DNA from: Agromyces allii
GTDB taxonomy: Bacteria; Actinomycetota; Actinomycetes; Actinomycetales; Microbacteriaceae
DNA: 64,000 nucleotides
Reading direction: 5' to 3'
Assembly (NCBI RefSeq): GCF_009749385.1
Contig: NZ_WBIN01000012.1
Coordinates: 205,505-269,504, forward strand
Shown: piece after piece, positions 8,547 to 18,758 of the stretch
Position numbering within the stretch: position 1 is the stretch's first letter
Layout: every line of letters begins with the position of its first letter
Position numbers and translations under genes: made by a program
The notes under the pieces: model-generated
What the model was told of the DNA's origin: nothing
The model's input: only the letters and a program-made list of their open reading frames with translations
Database searches by the model: none

Positions 8547-10907
8547 ATGTCGAAGAGCGAGAAGATCCAGCGGAGCGCACTGCCTATCCCGGATCTGGCG
8601 TACACCGGAACGGTCACGTACGACGCGACGGACCCTGATACGCACTACCCGCCCATTCAGCCGATCCGCCCTCCGGCCGGAGCGCCGAACGTGCTCGTCG
8701 TCCTCATCGACGACACCGGCTTCGGCGCCTCGAGCGCGTTCGGGGGACCCGTTCGGACGCCGAACTTCGAGCGGGTGGCTGCTGCCGGCCTCAAGTACAC
8801 GCGGTTCCACACGACGGCCCTGTGCTCGCCGACGCGTGCAGCACTGCTCTCGGGCCGCAACCACCACACCGTGGGCATGGGCGGGATCACCGAGATCGCC
8901 ACGAGCGCTCCCGGGTACAGCTCTGTTCGCCCGAACACCTGCGCACCGCTGGCCGAAACGCTCAAGCTGAACGGCTACAACACCTCGCAGTTCGGCAAGT
9001 GCCACGAGGTTCCCGTCTGGGAGGCCAGCGCGACCGGACCGTTCGACCACTGGCCGTCGCCGGGCAACGGGTTCGAGTACTTCTACGGGTTCCTCGGCGG
9101 TGAGACCAACCAGTGGTATCCCGCGATCTACGAGAACACCTCGCCGGTCGAGCCGTGGGGAACGCCGGAAGAGGGCTACCACTTCATGGCCGACATGACG
9201 GAGAAGGCGATCGACTGGACCCGCCAGCAGAAGTCGCTCGCACCCGACAAGCCGTTCTTCACCTACTTCGCGCCAGGTGCGACGCACGCCCCGCACCACG
9301 TGCCGGCGGAGTGGGCCGACATGTACAAGGGTCAGTTCGACCAGGGCTGGGACGAGGTGCGCAAGGAGACCTTCGCCCGCCAGCTCGAACTCGGGGTCAT
9401 CCCCGCCGACGCCGTGCTCACTGAACGCAGCCCGGGCATCCCGTCGTGGGACGAGATGAGCGACGTCATCAAGCCGGCCCTCGCCCGTCAGATGGAGGTC
9501 TACGCCGGCTTCCTCGCCTACGCCGATCACTACGTGGGCAAGCTGCTCGACGCCTACGAGGAGCTCGGCATCCTCGACGACACCCTCGTCTACGTGATCA
9601 TCGGCGACAACGGTGCCTCTGCCGAGGGCTCGATGCACGGGACGACCAACGAGGGCTTCACGATCAACCACATGAACGAGATCGAGAGCGAGGAGTACGT
9701 CGCCGCGCACATCGACGACCTCGGCAAGCCCAGCTCGTACAACCACTACGCCGTCGGCTGGGCGCACGCCATGGACACCCCCTACCAGTGGACCAAGCAG
9801 GTCGCGTCGCACTGGGGCGGCACGCGCAACGGCACCATCGTGAGCTGGCCGAACGGCGGCGTGGAGCAGGGCGGCATCCGCAACCAGTTCAGTCACGTCA
9901 TCGACGTCGCGCCCACCGTGCTCGAAGCCGCAGGGATTCCCGAGCCGACGACCGTGAACGGGGTGACGCAGCGGCCCTACGAGGGCACACCGATGAACTA
10001 CACCTTCGCAGATCCGACGGCCGAGGAGCGGCACACGACGCAGTACTTCGAGATGGTCGGCAACCGCGCCATCTTCCACAAGGGCTGGACCGCCGTGGCG
10101 AAGCACAAGGACCCGTGGCTGGGCTCGAGTCATGGCCTCGACGAGGACGTCTGGGAGCTCTACAACGTCGAAGAGGATTGGACTCAGTCCAACGACCTCG
10201 CCGCGCAGGAGCCCGAGAAGCTCGCGCACCTTCAGCAGCTCTTCCTGATCCAGGCCGCACGCTTCAATGTGCTGCCGCTCGACATTCGCACGGCGGAACG
10301 CTTCAATCCAGACCTCGCGGGACGCCCGACCCTCGTCACGGCCCAGAGCCAGAAGCTCTACCGCGGCATGCGCCGGCTCAGCGAGAACACCTCGATCAAC
10401 ATCAAGAACAAGTCGTTCACGGTGACGGCCAAGGTCGAGGTCCCCGAGGGCGGCGCGAACGGAGTGATCATCGCTCAAGGCGGAGCCTATGGCGGATGGT
10501 CGTTCTACGGGGTCGACGGCAAGCTCGCCTTCGCGTACAACCTGCTCGGCATCCAGCTCGACATCGTGCGCTCGGATGCTCCGGTACCTGCGGGCACCTC
10601 CGAGCTGCGTGCGCACTTCGCCTATGACGGCGGAGGCGTCGCGAAGGGCGGAACGGTCACGCTCTTCGCCGACGGCGACCAGATCGGCGAGGGCAGGGTG
10701 GAGAGGACCATCCCGTTCCAGTTCACGTTCGACGAGACGACGGATGTCGGGGTCGATCTGGCGTCTCCGGTCTCGACCGACTACTCGGCCAAGGGCAACG
10801 AGTTCAGCGGAACGCTCGACTGGGTGCAGATCGACCTGGGCGACGACGACCACTCCCACCTGATCGACGACGAGCACAAGCTGCACGTCGCGATGCTGAA
10901 GCAGTGA
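8547..10907 (+). CDS. Type I arylsulfatase, paralogue 2
   Basis: A 786-residue paralogue of the preceding gene, alike along its whole length (shared IDDTGFGASSAFGGPV, CSPTRAALLSGRNHH, GKCHEVPVWE, GDNGASAEGS, QWTKQVASHWGGTRNGTI). The formylglycine cysteine is C93. The copies differ mostly in the middle insert after GDNGASAEG, in the lid segments and in the C-terminal beta domain, so substrate range may differ. AGGGGAAG lies about 8 nt before the ATG. The gene follows paralogue 1 by 104 bp and ends overlapping or abutting the HAD gene, so one transcript is likely. No signal peptide is visible. Confidence 0.93.
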   Translation: MSKSEKIQRSALPIPDLAYTGTVTYDATDPDTHYPPIQPIRPPAGAPNVLVVLIDDTGFGASSAFGGPVRTPNFERVAAAGLKYTRFHTTALCSPTRAALLSGRNHHTVGMGGITEIATSAPGYSSVRPNTCAPLAETLKLNGYNTSQFGKCHEVPVWEASATGPFDHWPSPGNGFEYFYGFLGGETNQWYPAIYENTSPVEPWGTPEEGYHFMADMTEKAIDWTRQQKSLAPDKPFFTYFAPGATHAPHHVPAEWADMYKGQFDQGWDEVRKETFARQLELGVIPADAVLTERSPGIPSWDEMSDVIKPALARQMEVYAGFLAYADHYVGKLLDAYEELGILDDTLVYVIIGDNGASAEGSMHGTTNEGFTINHMNEIESEEYVAAHIDDLGKPSSYNHYAVGWAHAMDTPYQWTKQVASHWGGTRNGTIVSWPNGGVEQGGIRNQFSHVIDVAPTVLEAAGIPEPTTVNGVTQRPYEGTPMNYTFADPTAEERHTTQYFEMVGNRAIFHKGWTAVAKHKDPWLGSSHGLDEDVWELYNVEEDWTQSNDLAAQEPEKLAHLQQLFLIQAARFNVLPLDIRTAERFNPDLAGRPTLVTAQSQKLYRGMRRLSENTSINIKNKSFTVTAKVEVPEGGANGVIIAQGGAYGGWSFYGVDGKLAFAYNLLGIQLDIVRSDAPVPAGTSELRAHFAYDGGGVAKGGTVTLFADGDQIGEGRVERTIPFQFTFDETTDVGVDLASPVSTDYSAKGNEFSGTLDWVQIDLGDDDHSHLIDDEHKLHVAMLKQ

Positions 10908-10909
10908 AC

Positions 10910-11842
10910 ATGAGCGAGATCCTTCCCTCCTGGCGCGACGCCGCCACCCGCTCGGCCGTCGTCGAGTTCGTCGAGCGCGTCGCCGGTGACGGGCCCGGCG
11001 CCGTGCCGGAGGGTGAGCGCGTCGCCGTGTTCGACAACGACGGCACGCTCTGGAGCGAGAAGCCCATGCCGACGCAGCTGCACTACATCGTGGAGCAGTG
11101 GGCCGCCGCCGCGAAGGCCGATCCGTCGCTCGCCGACCGCCAGCCCTACAAGGCGGCGGTCACGCACGACTTCGCCTGGCTCGGGGGTGCCGTCGACAAG
11201 CACTACGAGGGCGACGACAGCGATCTCAAGGTGCTGATCGGCGCGCTCGTCGGCGTCACGGCCGGCATGAGCGTCGAGGACTACGCGACATCCGTCTCGG
11301 AGTTCTACGAGAACGCCAGGCACCTCACGCTCGGCACGCCGTACGCCGACGCGGTGTACCGCCCGATGGTCGAGCTGCTGCGCTACCTCGAGGCGAACGG
11401 GTTCACGGTCTACATCGTGTCGGGCGGCGAACGCGACTTCATGCGGCCCATGACGCAGGAGTACTACGGCATCCCGCCCGAGCACGTCGTCGGCTCGGCC
11501 CTCGGCCTCGCGTTCGACGAGGACTCGCACGAGGTGCGCTACACCGCGGGCCTCGACTTCTTCGACGACGGCCCCGAGAAGCCCGTGCGAATCTGGAGCC
11601 GCATCGGCCGACGCCCGCTCATCGCCTGCGGCAACTCCAACGGCGACATGCAGATGCTCGACTTCACGCGCAAGGGCGACGGCCTCGCACTGCTCGTACA
11701 CCACGACGACGACACCGGTCGTGGTGACGACCCCTACGACAAGGGGGCGGATGCCGCGCTCGCCGCGGCCGACGACCGCGGGTACACCGTGGTCAGCGTC
11801 AAGGACGACTGGTCGAACGTCTTCGTGGACCCGGCGGGGTGA
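10910..11842 (+). CDS. HAD-superfamily phosphatase of the sulfatase cluster
   Basis: A 310-residue haloacid-dehalogenase-type hydrolase resembling the phosphoserine-phosphatase branch. Motif I is VFDNDGTLW with nucleophile D42 and acid D44. Motif II is VSGG near residue 170. The late motif is CGNSNGDMQML, with the metal-binding Asp. The substrate is unknown. The stop of the upstream sulfatase is 2 bp before the chosen ATG at 10910, though a GTG at 10904 would overlap it. Its own end overlaps the SulP start by 4 bp (GTGA), so translation is coupled. Its place between sulfatases and an anion transporter suggests a role in sulfate-ester or linked phosphate handling, which is inference. Confidence 0.85.
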   Translation: MSEILPSWRDAATRSAVVEFVERVAGDGPGAVPEGERVAVFDNDGTLWSEKPMPTQLHYIVEQWAAAAKADPSLADRQPYKAAVTHDFAWLGGAVDKHYEGDDSDLKVLIGALVGVTAGMSVEDYATSVSEFYENARHLTLGTPYADAVYRPMVELLRYLEANGFTVYIVSGGERDFMRPMTQEYYGIPPEHVVGSALGLAFDEDSHEVRYTAGLDFFDDGPEKPVRIWSRIGRRPLIACGNSNGDMQMLDFTRKGDGLALLVHHDDDTGRGDDPYDKGADAALAAADDRGYTVVSVKDDWSNVFVDPAG

Positions 11843-13503
11843 GCGCCCCAGCGACGGCGCACCGCCGGCGCCTGTTCTTCCCGACGCTCGCCGGGTACCG
11901 GCGCGCATGGCTCGGAGCCGACCTGCTGGCGGGGCTCTCGGCGGGCGCCGTCGTGATCCCGCAGGCGATGGCGTACGCGACCATCGCGAACCTGCCCGTG
12001 CAGGTCGGCCTCTACACGTGCATGGTGCCGATGCTCGTCTACGCGATGCTCGGCGGCTCGCGCGCCATGAGCGTGTCGACGACGTCGACCATCGCGACGC
12101 TCACGGCGACCACGCTCGTCGCGGCCGGCGTCGCGGCGGGGAGCGACGATCCGATCCCCGACCTCATCGTGCTCACGCTGCTCGTCGGCGTGATCCTGCT
12201 CATCGCGCGGCTCGCGAAGCTGGGCTCGCTCGTCGAGAACATCTCGCGGGCCACGATCGTCGGCATCCAGATCGGCGTCGGCGCGACGGTCGCGGTCGGG
12301 CAGCTGCCGAAACTGCTCGGTGAGACGACGGATGTCTCGGCGCACGGCTTCATCCGTTCGCTCGAGGCCGTCGGGGCGGCGCTTCCGGCGGCGAACTGGG
12401 CGACGATCGCCCTCTCGGCCGGATCGATCGTGACGCTCTTCGTGCTGAAGCGCTTCCTGCCCCGCGTGCCCGGGCCGCTCATCGTCGTCGCGGCCGGCAT
12501 CCTGCTCGTCGCGTTCGCCGGCATCGACGACGCGGGCGTCGAGCTCATCGCGCCCGTGCCGCAGGGCTTCCCGGTGCCCGAGCTGCCGAGCTTCGCGCAC
12601 ATCGGCGAGCTGCTGCCCGGCGCCTTGGCCATCGCGATCATGGCGTTCCTCGAGTCGGCTGCGGTGGCCCGCGGCATCCGCAAGCCCGGTGAGACGCAGA
12701 TCGACTCGAACCAGGAGCTCTTCGCCACGGGTGCCGCAAACACGATCGGATCGTTCTTCCAGGTCGTTCCGGCGGCCGGCGGGTTCTCGCAGAGCGCGGT
12801 CAACCAGGGCGCCGGCGCGCGCACGCAGCTCGCATCGATCGTGACGGTCGTGCTCGCGGTGCTCGTGGCGCTCTTCCTCGGCCCGATCCTGAGCCTGCTG
12901 CCGCAGGCGACCCTGGCGGCGCTCGTGTTCGTCGCGGTCATCGGGCTCATCGACATCGGGTCGCTCGTGCGCTTCTGGCGCATCAGCCGCAACGACTTCT
13001 GGATCGCGGTCGTCACCGCCGCCGTCGGCCTGAGTGCGGGCCTGCTCCTCGCGGTCGCGGTCGGCATCGTGGCGACCCTCGGCGTGGTGCTGCACGAGTT
13101 GAACCGCGTGCGCGTCGACGTCGAGGAGCCCAGCGGCGAGGTGCTGCCGGTTCGCCTGGTCGCCCCGCTCTACACGGCCAACGTGCTCGCCCACGAGAAC
13201 GCCGTGCTCGCCGCGGTCGAGGAGCACCCCGGCGTGCGCTCGGTCGCGCTGGAGCTCACCCGGCAGGGCGCGGTCTCGATCACGGTGCTCGACACGCTCG
13301 CCGACCTCGACCGCGAACTCCGCGGGCAGGGGGTCGAGCTGCGCCTCGCCGCAGTGCCCGAGGCGGGCGCGGCGACGGCGCGCAAGGGCCGCTGGTTCGC
13401 CGACCTCGAGCGGGAGGGGCGGGTCTACCCGACCCTCGTCGAGGCGGTTGCAGCGCCGATCGCCCAGTCGCCCGCTTCCGCGAGCGCCGACGCGGCCGAG
13501 TAG
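11839..13503 (+). CDS. SulP-family inorganic anion transporter with STAS domain
   Basis: A 554-residue membrane transporter of the SLC26/SulP family, probably moving sulfate or a related anion. About 12-14 transmembrane segments fill residues 15-420, starting with the family signature GLSAGAVVIPQAMAYATIANLPVQVGLYTCMVPML and including GGFSQSAVNQGAGARTQLA. A STAS domain occupies about residues 430-540. Its usual acidic site appears changed, reading ALELTRQGAVSITVLDTLADL. The GTG start overlaps the HAD stop. The context suggests that it imports sulfate, or exports sulfate released by the two sulfatases; the direction cannot be told from sequence. Confidence 0.9.
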   Translation: MSAPATAHRRRLFFPTLAGYRRAWLGADLLAGLSAGAVVIPQAMAYATIANLPVQVGLYTCMVPMLVYAMLGGSRAMSVSTTSTIATLTATTLVAAGVAAGSDDPIPDLIVLTLLVGVILLIARLAKLGSLVENISRATIVGIQIGVGATVAVGQLPKLLGETTDVSAHGFIRSLEAVGAALPAANWATIALSAGSIVTLFVLKRFLPRVPGPLIVVAAGILLVAFAGIDDAGVELIAPVPQGFPVPELPSFAHIGELLPGALAIAIMAFLESAAVARGIRKPGETQIDSNQELFATGAANTIGSFFQVVPAAGGFSQSAVNQGAGARTQLASIVTVVLAVLVALFLGPILSLLPQATLAALVFVAVIGLIDIGSLVRFWRISRNDFWIAVVTAAVGLSAGLLLAVAVGIVATLGVVLHELNRVRVDVEEPSGEVLPVRLVAPLYTANVLAHENAVLAAVEEHPGVRSVALELTRQGAVSITVLDTLADLDRELRGQGVELRLAAVPEAGAATARKGRWFADLEREGRVYPTLVEAVAAPIAQSPASASADAAE

Positions 13504-13528
13504 GCCGCGCCGGCGCTCGACCGGATGA

Positions 13529-14887
<1,359 letters not shown>

Positions 14888-14996
14888 GAGGGTCCATCCT
14901 ACTGGGGTCGCACGGGTGCGATCCGGCTAACCGGTCAATGCGGTAGCGGGCGGCCGGATGCAGGCGGTCTCGGCGGTTTCAAAGGAACGCGATCCC

Positions 14997-15002
14997 TAGA
15001 CT
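14997..15002 (+). promoter_or_regulatory. -10 box of leaderless promoter (cytochrome c biogenesis operon)
   Basis: TAGACT, 7 nt before the GTG at 15010. It probably drives the histidine phosphatase-TlpA-CcdA-ResB run. Confidence 0.55.
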
Positions 15003-15009
15003 GGAGACC

Positions 15010-15654
15010 GTGCCTGCCGAGCAGATCCATCTCGTGCGCCATGGCGAGGTGTTCAACCCCCAGGGCGTGCTCTACGGACGACTCCCGGGCTACGGGCTCT
15101 CCGATCTCGGGCGCCGGATGGCGCAGGCAGCAGCCGACGAACTCGTGCGCGTCGGGCGGCCGGTGAGCACGCTCATCGCCTCCCCGCTGCAGCGAACGCA
15201 GCAATCCGCGGAGCCCATGACCGCCGCGTTCGCGTTCGAGCCGACGCTCGACGAGCGCGTCATCGAGCCCGAGAACCGGTTCGAGGGCAAGCGCATGACC
15301 GGCCCGGGCGGCGCCCTCGGCGATGCGCGCAACTGGCGATTCCTCATCAACCCGTGGGAGCCCAGCTGGGGCGAGCCGTTCGGCTCGATCGCGGCGCGCA
15401 TGCTCGCGGCGGTCGACGACGCCTGGCGCGGCGCCGACGGCGGCGACGTCGTCATCGTCAGCCACCAGCTGCCCATCTGGATGGTGCACCGCAAGCTCGC
15501 GGGCCTCTCGCTCGCGCACGACCCGCGCCGCCGCCGCTGCGCGCTCTCGAGCATCACGACGCTCGAACGCCGCGGCGACCGGTTCGTCGAGGTCGACTAC
15601 CGTGATCCGGCCGCCGGCCTCGCCGCGCAGGCCACCGATGTGGGAGCCGTGTGA
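15010..15654 (+). CDS. Histidine phosphatase (phosphoglycerate mutase-like) family protein
   Basis: A 214-residue member of the histidine phosphatase superfamily. The catalytic RHG motif is LVRHGE, with H11 as phosphohistidine. The second arginine sits in SPLQRTQQSAEP, the acid in the E-x-x-N-x-F-E-G region, and the second catalytic histidine in VVIVSHQLPIW. The substrate is unknown. Actinobacterial relatives commonly stand just before the cytochrome c maturation genes, as here. Its stop overlaps the next ATG by one base (TGATG), so it is the first gene of that operon. Confidence 0.88.
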   Translation: MPAEQIHLVRHGEVFNPQGVLYGRLPGYGLSDLGRRMAQAAADELVRVGRPVSTLIASPLQRTQQSAEPMTAAFAFEPTLDERVIEPENRFEGKRMTGPGGALGDARNWRFLINPWEPSWGEPFGSIAARMLAAVDDAWRGADGGDVVIVSHQLPIWMVHRKLAGLSLAHDPRRRRCALSSITTLERRGDRFVEVDYRDPAAGLAAQATDVGAV

Positions 15655-16283
15655 TGCGCCGTACCCTTCGCGGGCGCCGGCCCGTCTCGATCGCGACCGG
15701 AGCCGCAGCGCTCGTCGCGGCATCCGCCCTCCTGCTCACCGGGTGCACGAGCGACCCGCTGGCCGACCAGTTCCGCGAGGGCAGCGGCAAGAACTACATC
15801 GCGGGCGACGGCAGCATCAGCGAGTACGCCGTGGCCGACCGCGGCGAGCCCATCGAGTTCTCGGGCGAGACGGTCGAGGGCGACGCGTTCGACTCGGCCG
15901 ACACGCTCGGCGAGGTCACGGTCGTGAACTTCTGGTATGCGGGCTGCGCGCCGTGCCGGGTGGAGTCGCCCATCCTCGAGGACGTGTTCCAGGGCTATTC
16001 GGGCGACGACGCAGAGGTGGCGTTCGTGGGCGTGAACGTGCGCGACCAGGCCGGCACCGCGGCATCCTTCGAGGAGAAGTACGGCGTGACCTACCCGTCG
16101 ATCCTCGACGTCGAGTCGGGCGTGGCGCAGCTCGCGTTCGCCGGCCCGGTGCCCCCGGCCGCCGTGCCCACGACCATCGTGCTCGACCGCGAGGGCCGCA
16201 TCGCCGCACGCGTGCTCGGCCAGCTCACCGAGGCGTCGATCCTCGAGTCGCTCGTCGACCGCGTCCTCGACGAGCAGGCCTGA
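15654..16283 (+). CDS. TlpA/ResA-like thiol-disulfide oxidoreductase, lipoprotein
   Basis: A 209-residue membrane-anchored thioredoxin-like protein that should reduce apocytochrome c cysteines outside the membrane. A basic N-terminus and hydrophobic helix end in the lipobox LLTGC (C31). The redox motif is WYAGCAPC (C98, C101), followed by the cis-proline region PPAAVPTTIVLD. The ATG at 15654 overlaps the upstream stop; a GTG at 15651 would add one residue. The next gene, ccdA, starts 1 bp after its stop and probably supplies electrons to this protein. Confidence 0.92.
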   Translation: MRRTLRGRRPVSIATGAAALVAASALLLTGCTSDPLADQFREGSGKNYIAGDGSISEYAVADRGEPIEFSGETVEGDAFDSADTLGEVTVVNFWYAGCAPCRVESPILEDVFQGYSGDDAEVAFVGVNVRDQAGTAASFEEKYGVTYPSILDVESGVAQLAFAGPVPPAAVPTTIVLDREGRIAARVLGQLTEASILESLVDRVLDEQA

Positions 16284-16284
16284 C

Positions 16285-17040
16285 GTGGGCGGCATCGGCG
16301 AGATCGTCCTGAACGGACAACTGCTCGCCGCCGTCCCCATCGCGCTCGCCGCGGGCATCGTCTCGTTCCTCTCGCCGTGCGTGCTGCCGCTCGTGCCGGG
16401 CTACCTCGGCTACATCGGCGGTTTCGTCGAGGCGTCGGCGGATGCCGCGGAGGAGCGTCGACACCGGCGCCGCCTCGTGTTCGGCGTGCTGCTGTTCATC
16501 GCCGGCTTCACGCTCGTGTTCGTCACCTTCAACCTGCTCGCGGGCGTCGCCGGAGCCTGGTTCAACGCGTACGGCGACGCGATCACGCGCGTGCTCGGCC
16601 TCGTGCTCATCGTGATGGGCCTCGTCTTCATCGGGCAGTTCACGTTCCTGCAGCGCACGATCAAGCCGTCGTGGCGACCGGCGACCGGGCTCGCGGGAGC
16701 GCCCCTGCTCGGCGTCGTGTTCGGCCTCGGGTGGACGCCCTGCATCGGCCCGACGCTCGCGGTCGTGCTCACGCTCAGCGCCGACTCGGGCTCGGTGTGG
16801 CGGAGCGTGCTGCTCGGCCTCGCGTACTGCATCGGCCTCGGCATCCCGTTCCTGCTCGTCGCCCTCGGCTTCGGCTGGGTGACCGGATCGCTCGCGTTCG
16901 TGCGCCGGCACATCCGCGCCATCAACATCATCGGCGGATCGCTGCTCATCGCGATCGGCCTCCTCATGCTCTCGGGTCTCTGGACCATCTGGATGTACGA
17001 ACTGCAGGCGGTGATCTCCGGCTTTGTCCCCGCGATCTGA
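16285..17040 (+). CDS. ccdA: Cytochrome c biogenesis protein CcdA
   Basis: A 251-residue membrane protein with six predicted helices that passes reducing equivalents from cytosolic thioredoxin to the extracytoplasmic TlpA/ResA-like protein. The redox cysteines lie in the hallmark motifs SPCVLPLVPGYLGY (C32) and TPCIGPTL (C153). The length is normal for the short CcdA form without DsbD periplasmic domains. The GTG start follows the upstream stop by 1 bp, and the 3' end overlaps the ResB frame by 17 bp, so this is a tight operon. Confidence 0.95.
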   Translation: MGGIGEIVLNGQLLAAVPIALAAGIVSFLSPCVLPLVPGYLGYIGGFVEASADAAEERRHRRRLVFGVLLFIAGFTLVFVTFNLLAGVAGAWFNAYGDAITRVLGLVLIVMGLVFIGQFTFLQRTIKPSWRPATGLAGAPLLGVVFGLGWTPCIGPTLAVVLTLSADSGSVWRSVLLGLAYCIGLGIPFLLVALGFGWVTGSLAFVRRHIRAINIIGGSLLIAIGLLMLSGLWTIWMYELQAVISGFVPAI

Positions 17041-18748
17041 CCCGGGTGCGCTCTCGCGCCCCGACGACCACATCGACTCGCCCGAACCCTCGGCCGACGC
17101 GGCATCCGTCACGCAGCCGAAGCTCGGCTTCACCGGGTGGGTGCGCTTCGGCTGGCGGCAGCTCACGAGCATGCGCACCGCGCTGCTGCTGCTCCTGCTC
17201 GTCGCGATCGCGGCCGTGCCGGGCTCGCTCGTGCCGCAGCGCTCGAGCGATCCGAACGGCGTCACCCAGTACTTCCAGGACAACCCCGACCTGGCGCCGG
17301 TGCTCGACTCGTTCCAGATGTTCGACGTCTACACGTCGGCGTGGTTCTCGGCGGTGTACCTGCTGCTGTTCGTGTCGCTCATCGGCTGCATCATCCCGCG
17401 CACGAAGCACCACTTCGACGCCCTGCGGGCGCGCCCGCCGCGCACACCCGTGCGGCTCTCGCGACTGGCCGGCTACACCGAGCGCACCCTGCCCGAGGGC
17501 GAGACGGCGGATGCCGCGATCACGCGTGCTGCGGCCGAGCTCAAGCGCGCCGGCTACCGGGTCGAGCGCTACGACCTGCGCGGCGAGGCGTCGGTCTCTG
17601 CCGAGCGCGGGTACCTGCGCGAGACGGGCAACCTCGTGTTCCACACGGCGCTGCTCGGCATCCTCGTGGCGGTCGGCATCGGCGGCGGGTTCGGATTCGC
17701 CGGCCAGCGCGTGGTCGTCGAGGGGCAGTCGTTCGTGAACACGCTCGCGTCGTTCGACTCGTTCAACCCGGGCCGCTTCTTCAACGACTCGAACCTCGAC
17801 CCCTACAAGCTCACGCTCACCGACCTCGAGGCCGTCTACGAGACCGAGAACCAGAAGGCGCTCGGCCAGCCCATCGACTTCACGGCGAACGTCGAGATCA
17901 CCGCGCGCGGCAGCGACGAGACCACGACCGGCCAGGTCAAGGTCAACCACCCGCTGCGCGTGCACGGCACCGACGTCTACCTGCTCGGCAACGGCTACGC
18001 GCCGACCGTCACGGTGCGCGACGCCGACGGCGAGGTCGTCTTCACCGACGCGATCCCGTTCCTGCCCCAAGACGCGAACCTCACCTCGATCGGCGTCGTC
18101 AAGGTTCCCGACGGCATGCCCGAGCAGCTCGGCATGGTCGGGTTCTTCTACCCGACGCAGACCACGCTCGACTCGGGCGCGTACTCCTCGAGCTACCCCG
18201 ACCTCGTCTACCCGGTGCTCACGCTGAACGTGTACTCGGGCGACCTCGGCATCGACGGCGGCACGCCGACCTCGGTCTACACGCTCGACCCGTCGACCAT
18301 GGAGCAGCTCACCGGCGGCAAGACGGGCGTCGACTCGATCGAGCTGATGCCGGGCCAGACGCAGGACCTCCCGAACGGGCTCGGCACCGTGACCTTCGAG
18401 GACGCGACCCCCGAGGGCGAGCCGAACGCCGCCGACGGCGACTACTCGCAGAGCGTCGAGCGCTTCGCCAGCTTCGACATCCACCGCGACCCGTCGCAGG
18501 CCTGGGTGCTCGTCTTCGCGATCCTCATCATCGCGGGCCTGCTCGTCTCGCTCTTCATCCCGCGCCGCCGCATGTGGGTGAAGGCCGCGAAGCGCCCCGA
18601 CGGCACCATCGTGCTCGAATACGCCGGCCTCGCCCGCGGCGAGGACCCCGGACTCGACGAGGCTGTGAGCTCGTTGGCCGACAAGCACGGCGGCGACGCA
18701 CTCGAAGACCCAGAATCCGCCGGTGATCCGGCGAAACCGACGACGTAA
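17024..18748 (+). CDS. resB: Cytochrome c biogenesis protein ResB
   Basis: A 574-residue membrane protein, one half of the system II haem-delivery and cytochrome c synthetase complex, with CcsB as the other half. It has three transmembrane helices near the N-terminus (about residues 45-65, 105-125 and 205-230), a large extracytoplasmic domain, and a last helix near residue 495 (VLVFAILIIAGLLVSLFIPRR). The start is uncertain: TTG 17024 overlaps ccdA by 17 bp, and the first 35 residues are polar and low in conservation. The sequence GFGFAGQRVVVEGQSFVN is typical of ResB. Confidence 0.9.
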   Translation: MSPRSDPGALSRPDDHIDSPEPSADAASVTQPKLGFTGWVRFGWRQLTSMRTALLLLLLVAIAAVPGSLVPQRSSDPNGVTQYFQDNPDLAPVLDSFQMFDVYTSAWFSAVYLLLFVSLIGCIIPRTKHHFDALRARPPRTPVRLSRLAGYTERTLPEGETADAAITRAAAELKRAGYRVERYDLRGEASVSAERGYLRETGNLVFHTALLGILVAVGIGGGFGFAGQRVVVEGQSFVNTLASFDSFNPGRFFNDSNLDPYKLTLTDLEAVYETENQKALGQPIDFTANVEITARGSDETTTGQVKVNHPLRVHGTDVYLLGNGYAPTVTVRDADGEVVFTDAIPFLPQDANLTSIGVVKVPDGMPEQLGMVGFFYPTQTTLDSGAYSSSYPDLVYPVLTLNVYSGDLGIDGGTPTSVYTLDPSTMEQLTGGKTGVDSIELMPGQTQDLPNGLGTVTFEDATPEGEPNAADGDYSQSVERFASFDIHRDPSQAWVLVFAILIIAGLLVSLFIPRRRMWVKAAKRPDGTIVLEYAGLARGEDPGLDEAVSSLADKHGGDALEDPESAGDPAKPTT

Positions 18749-18758
18749 GGTTGTAGGC

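Noticed and set aside
5743..10886. Long antisense frames opposite the two sulfatases
   Set aside because: They mirror each other because the sense genes are paralogues, show no family motif, and lack start signals.
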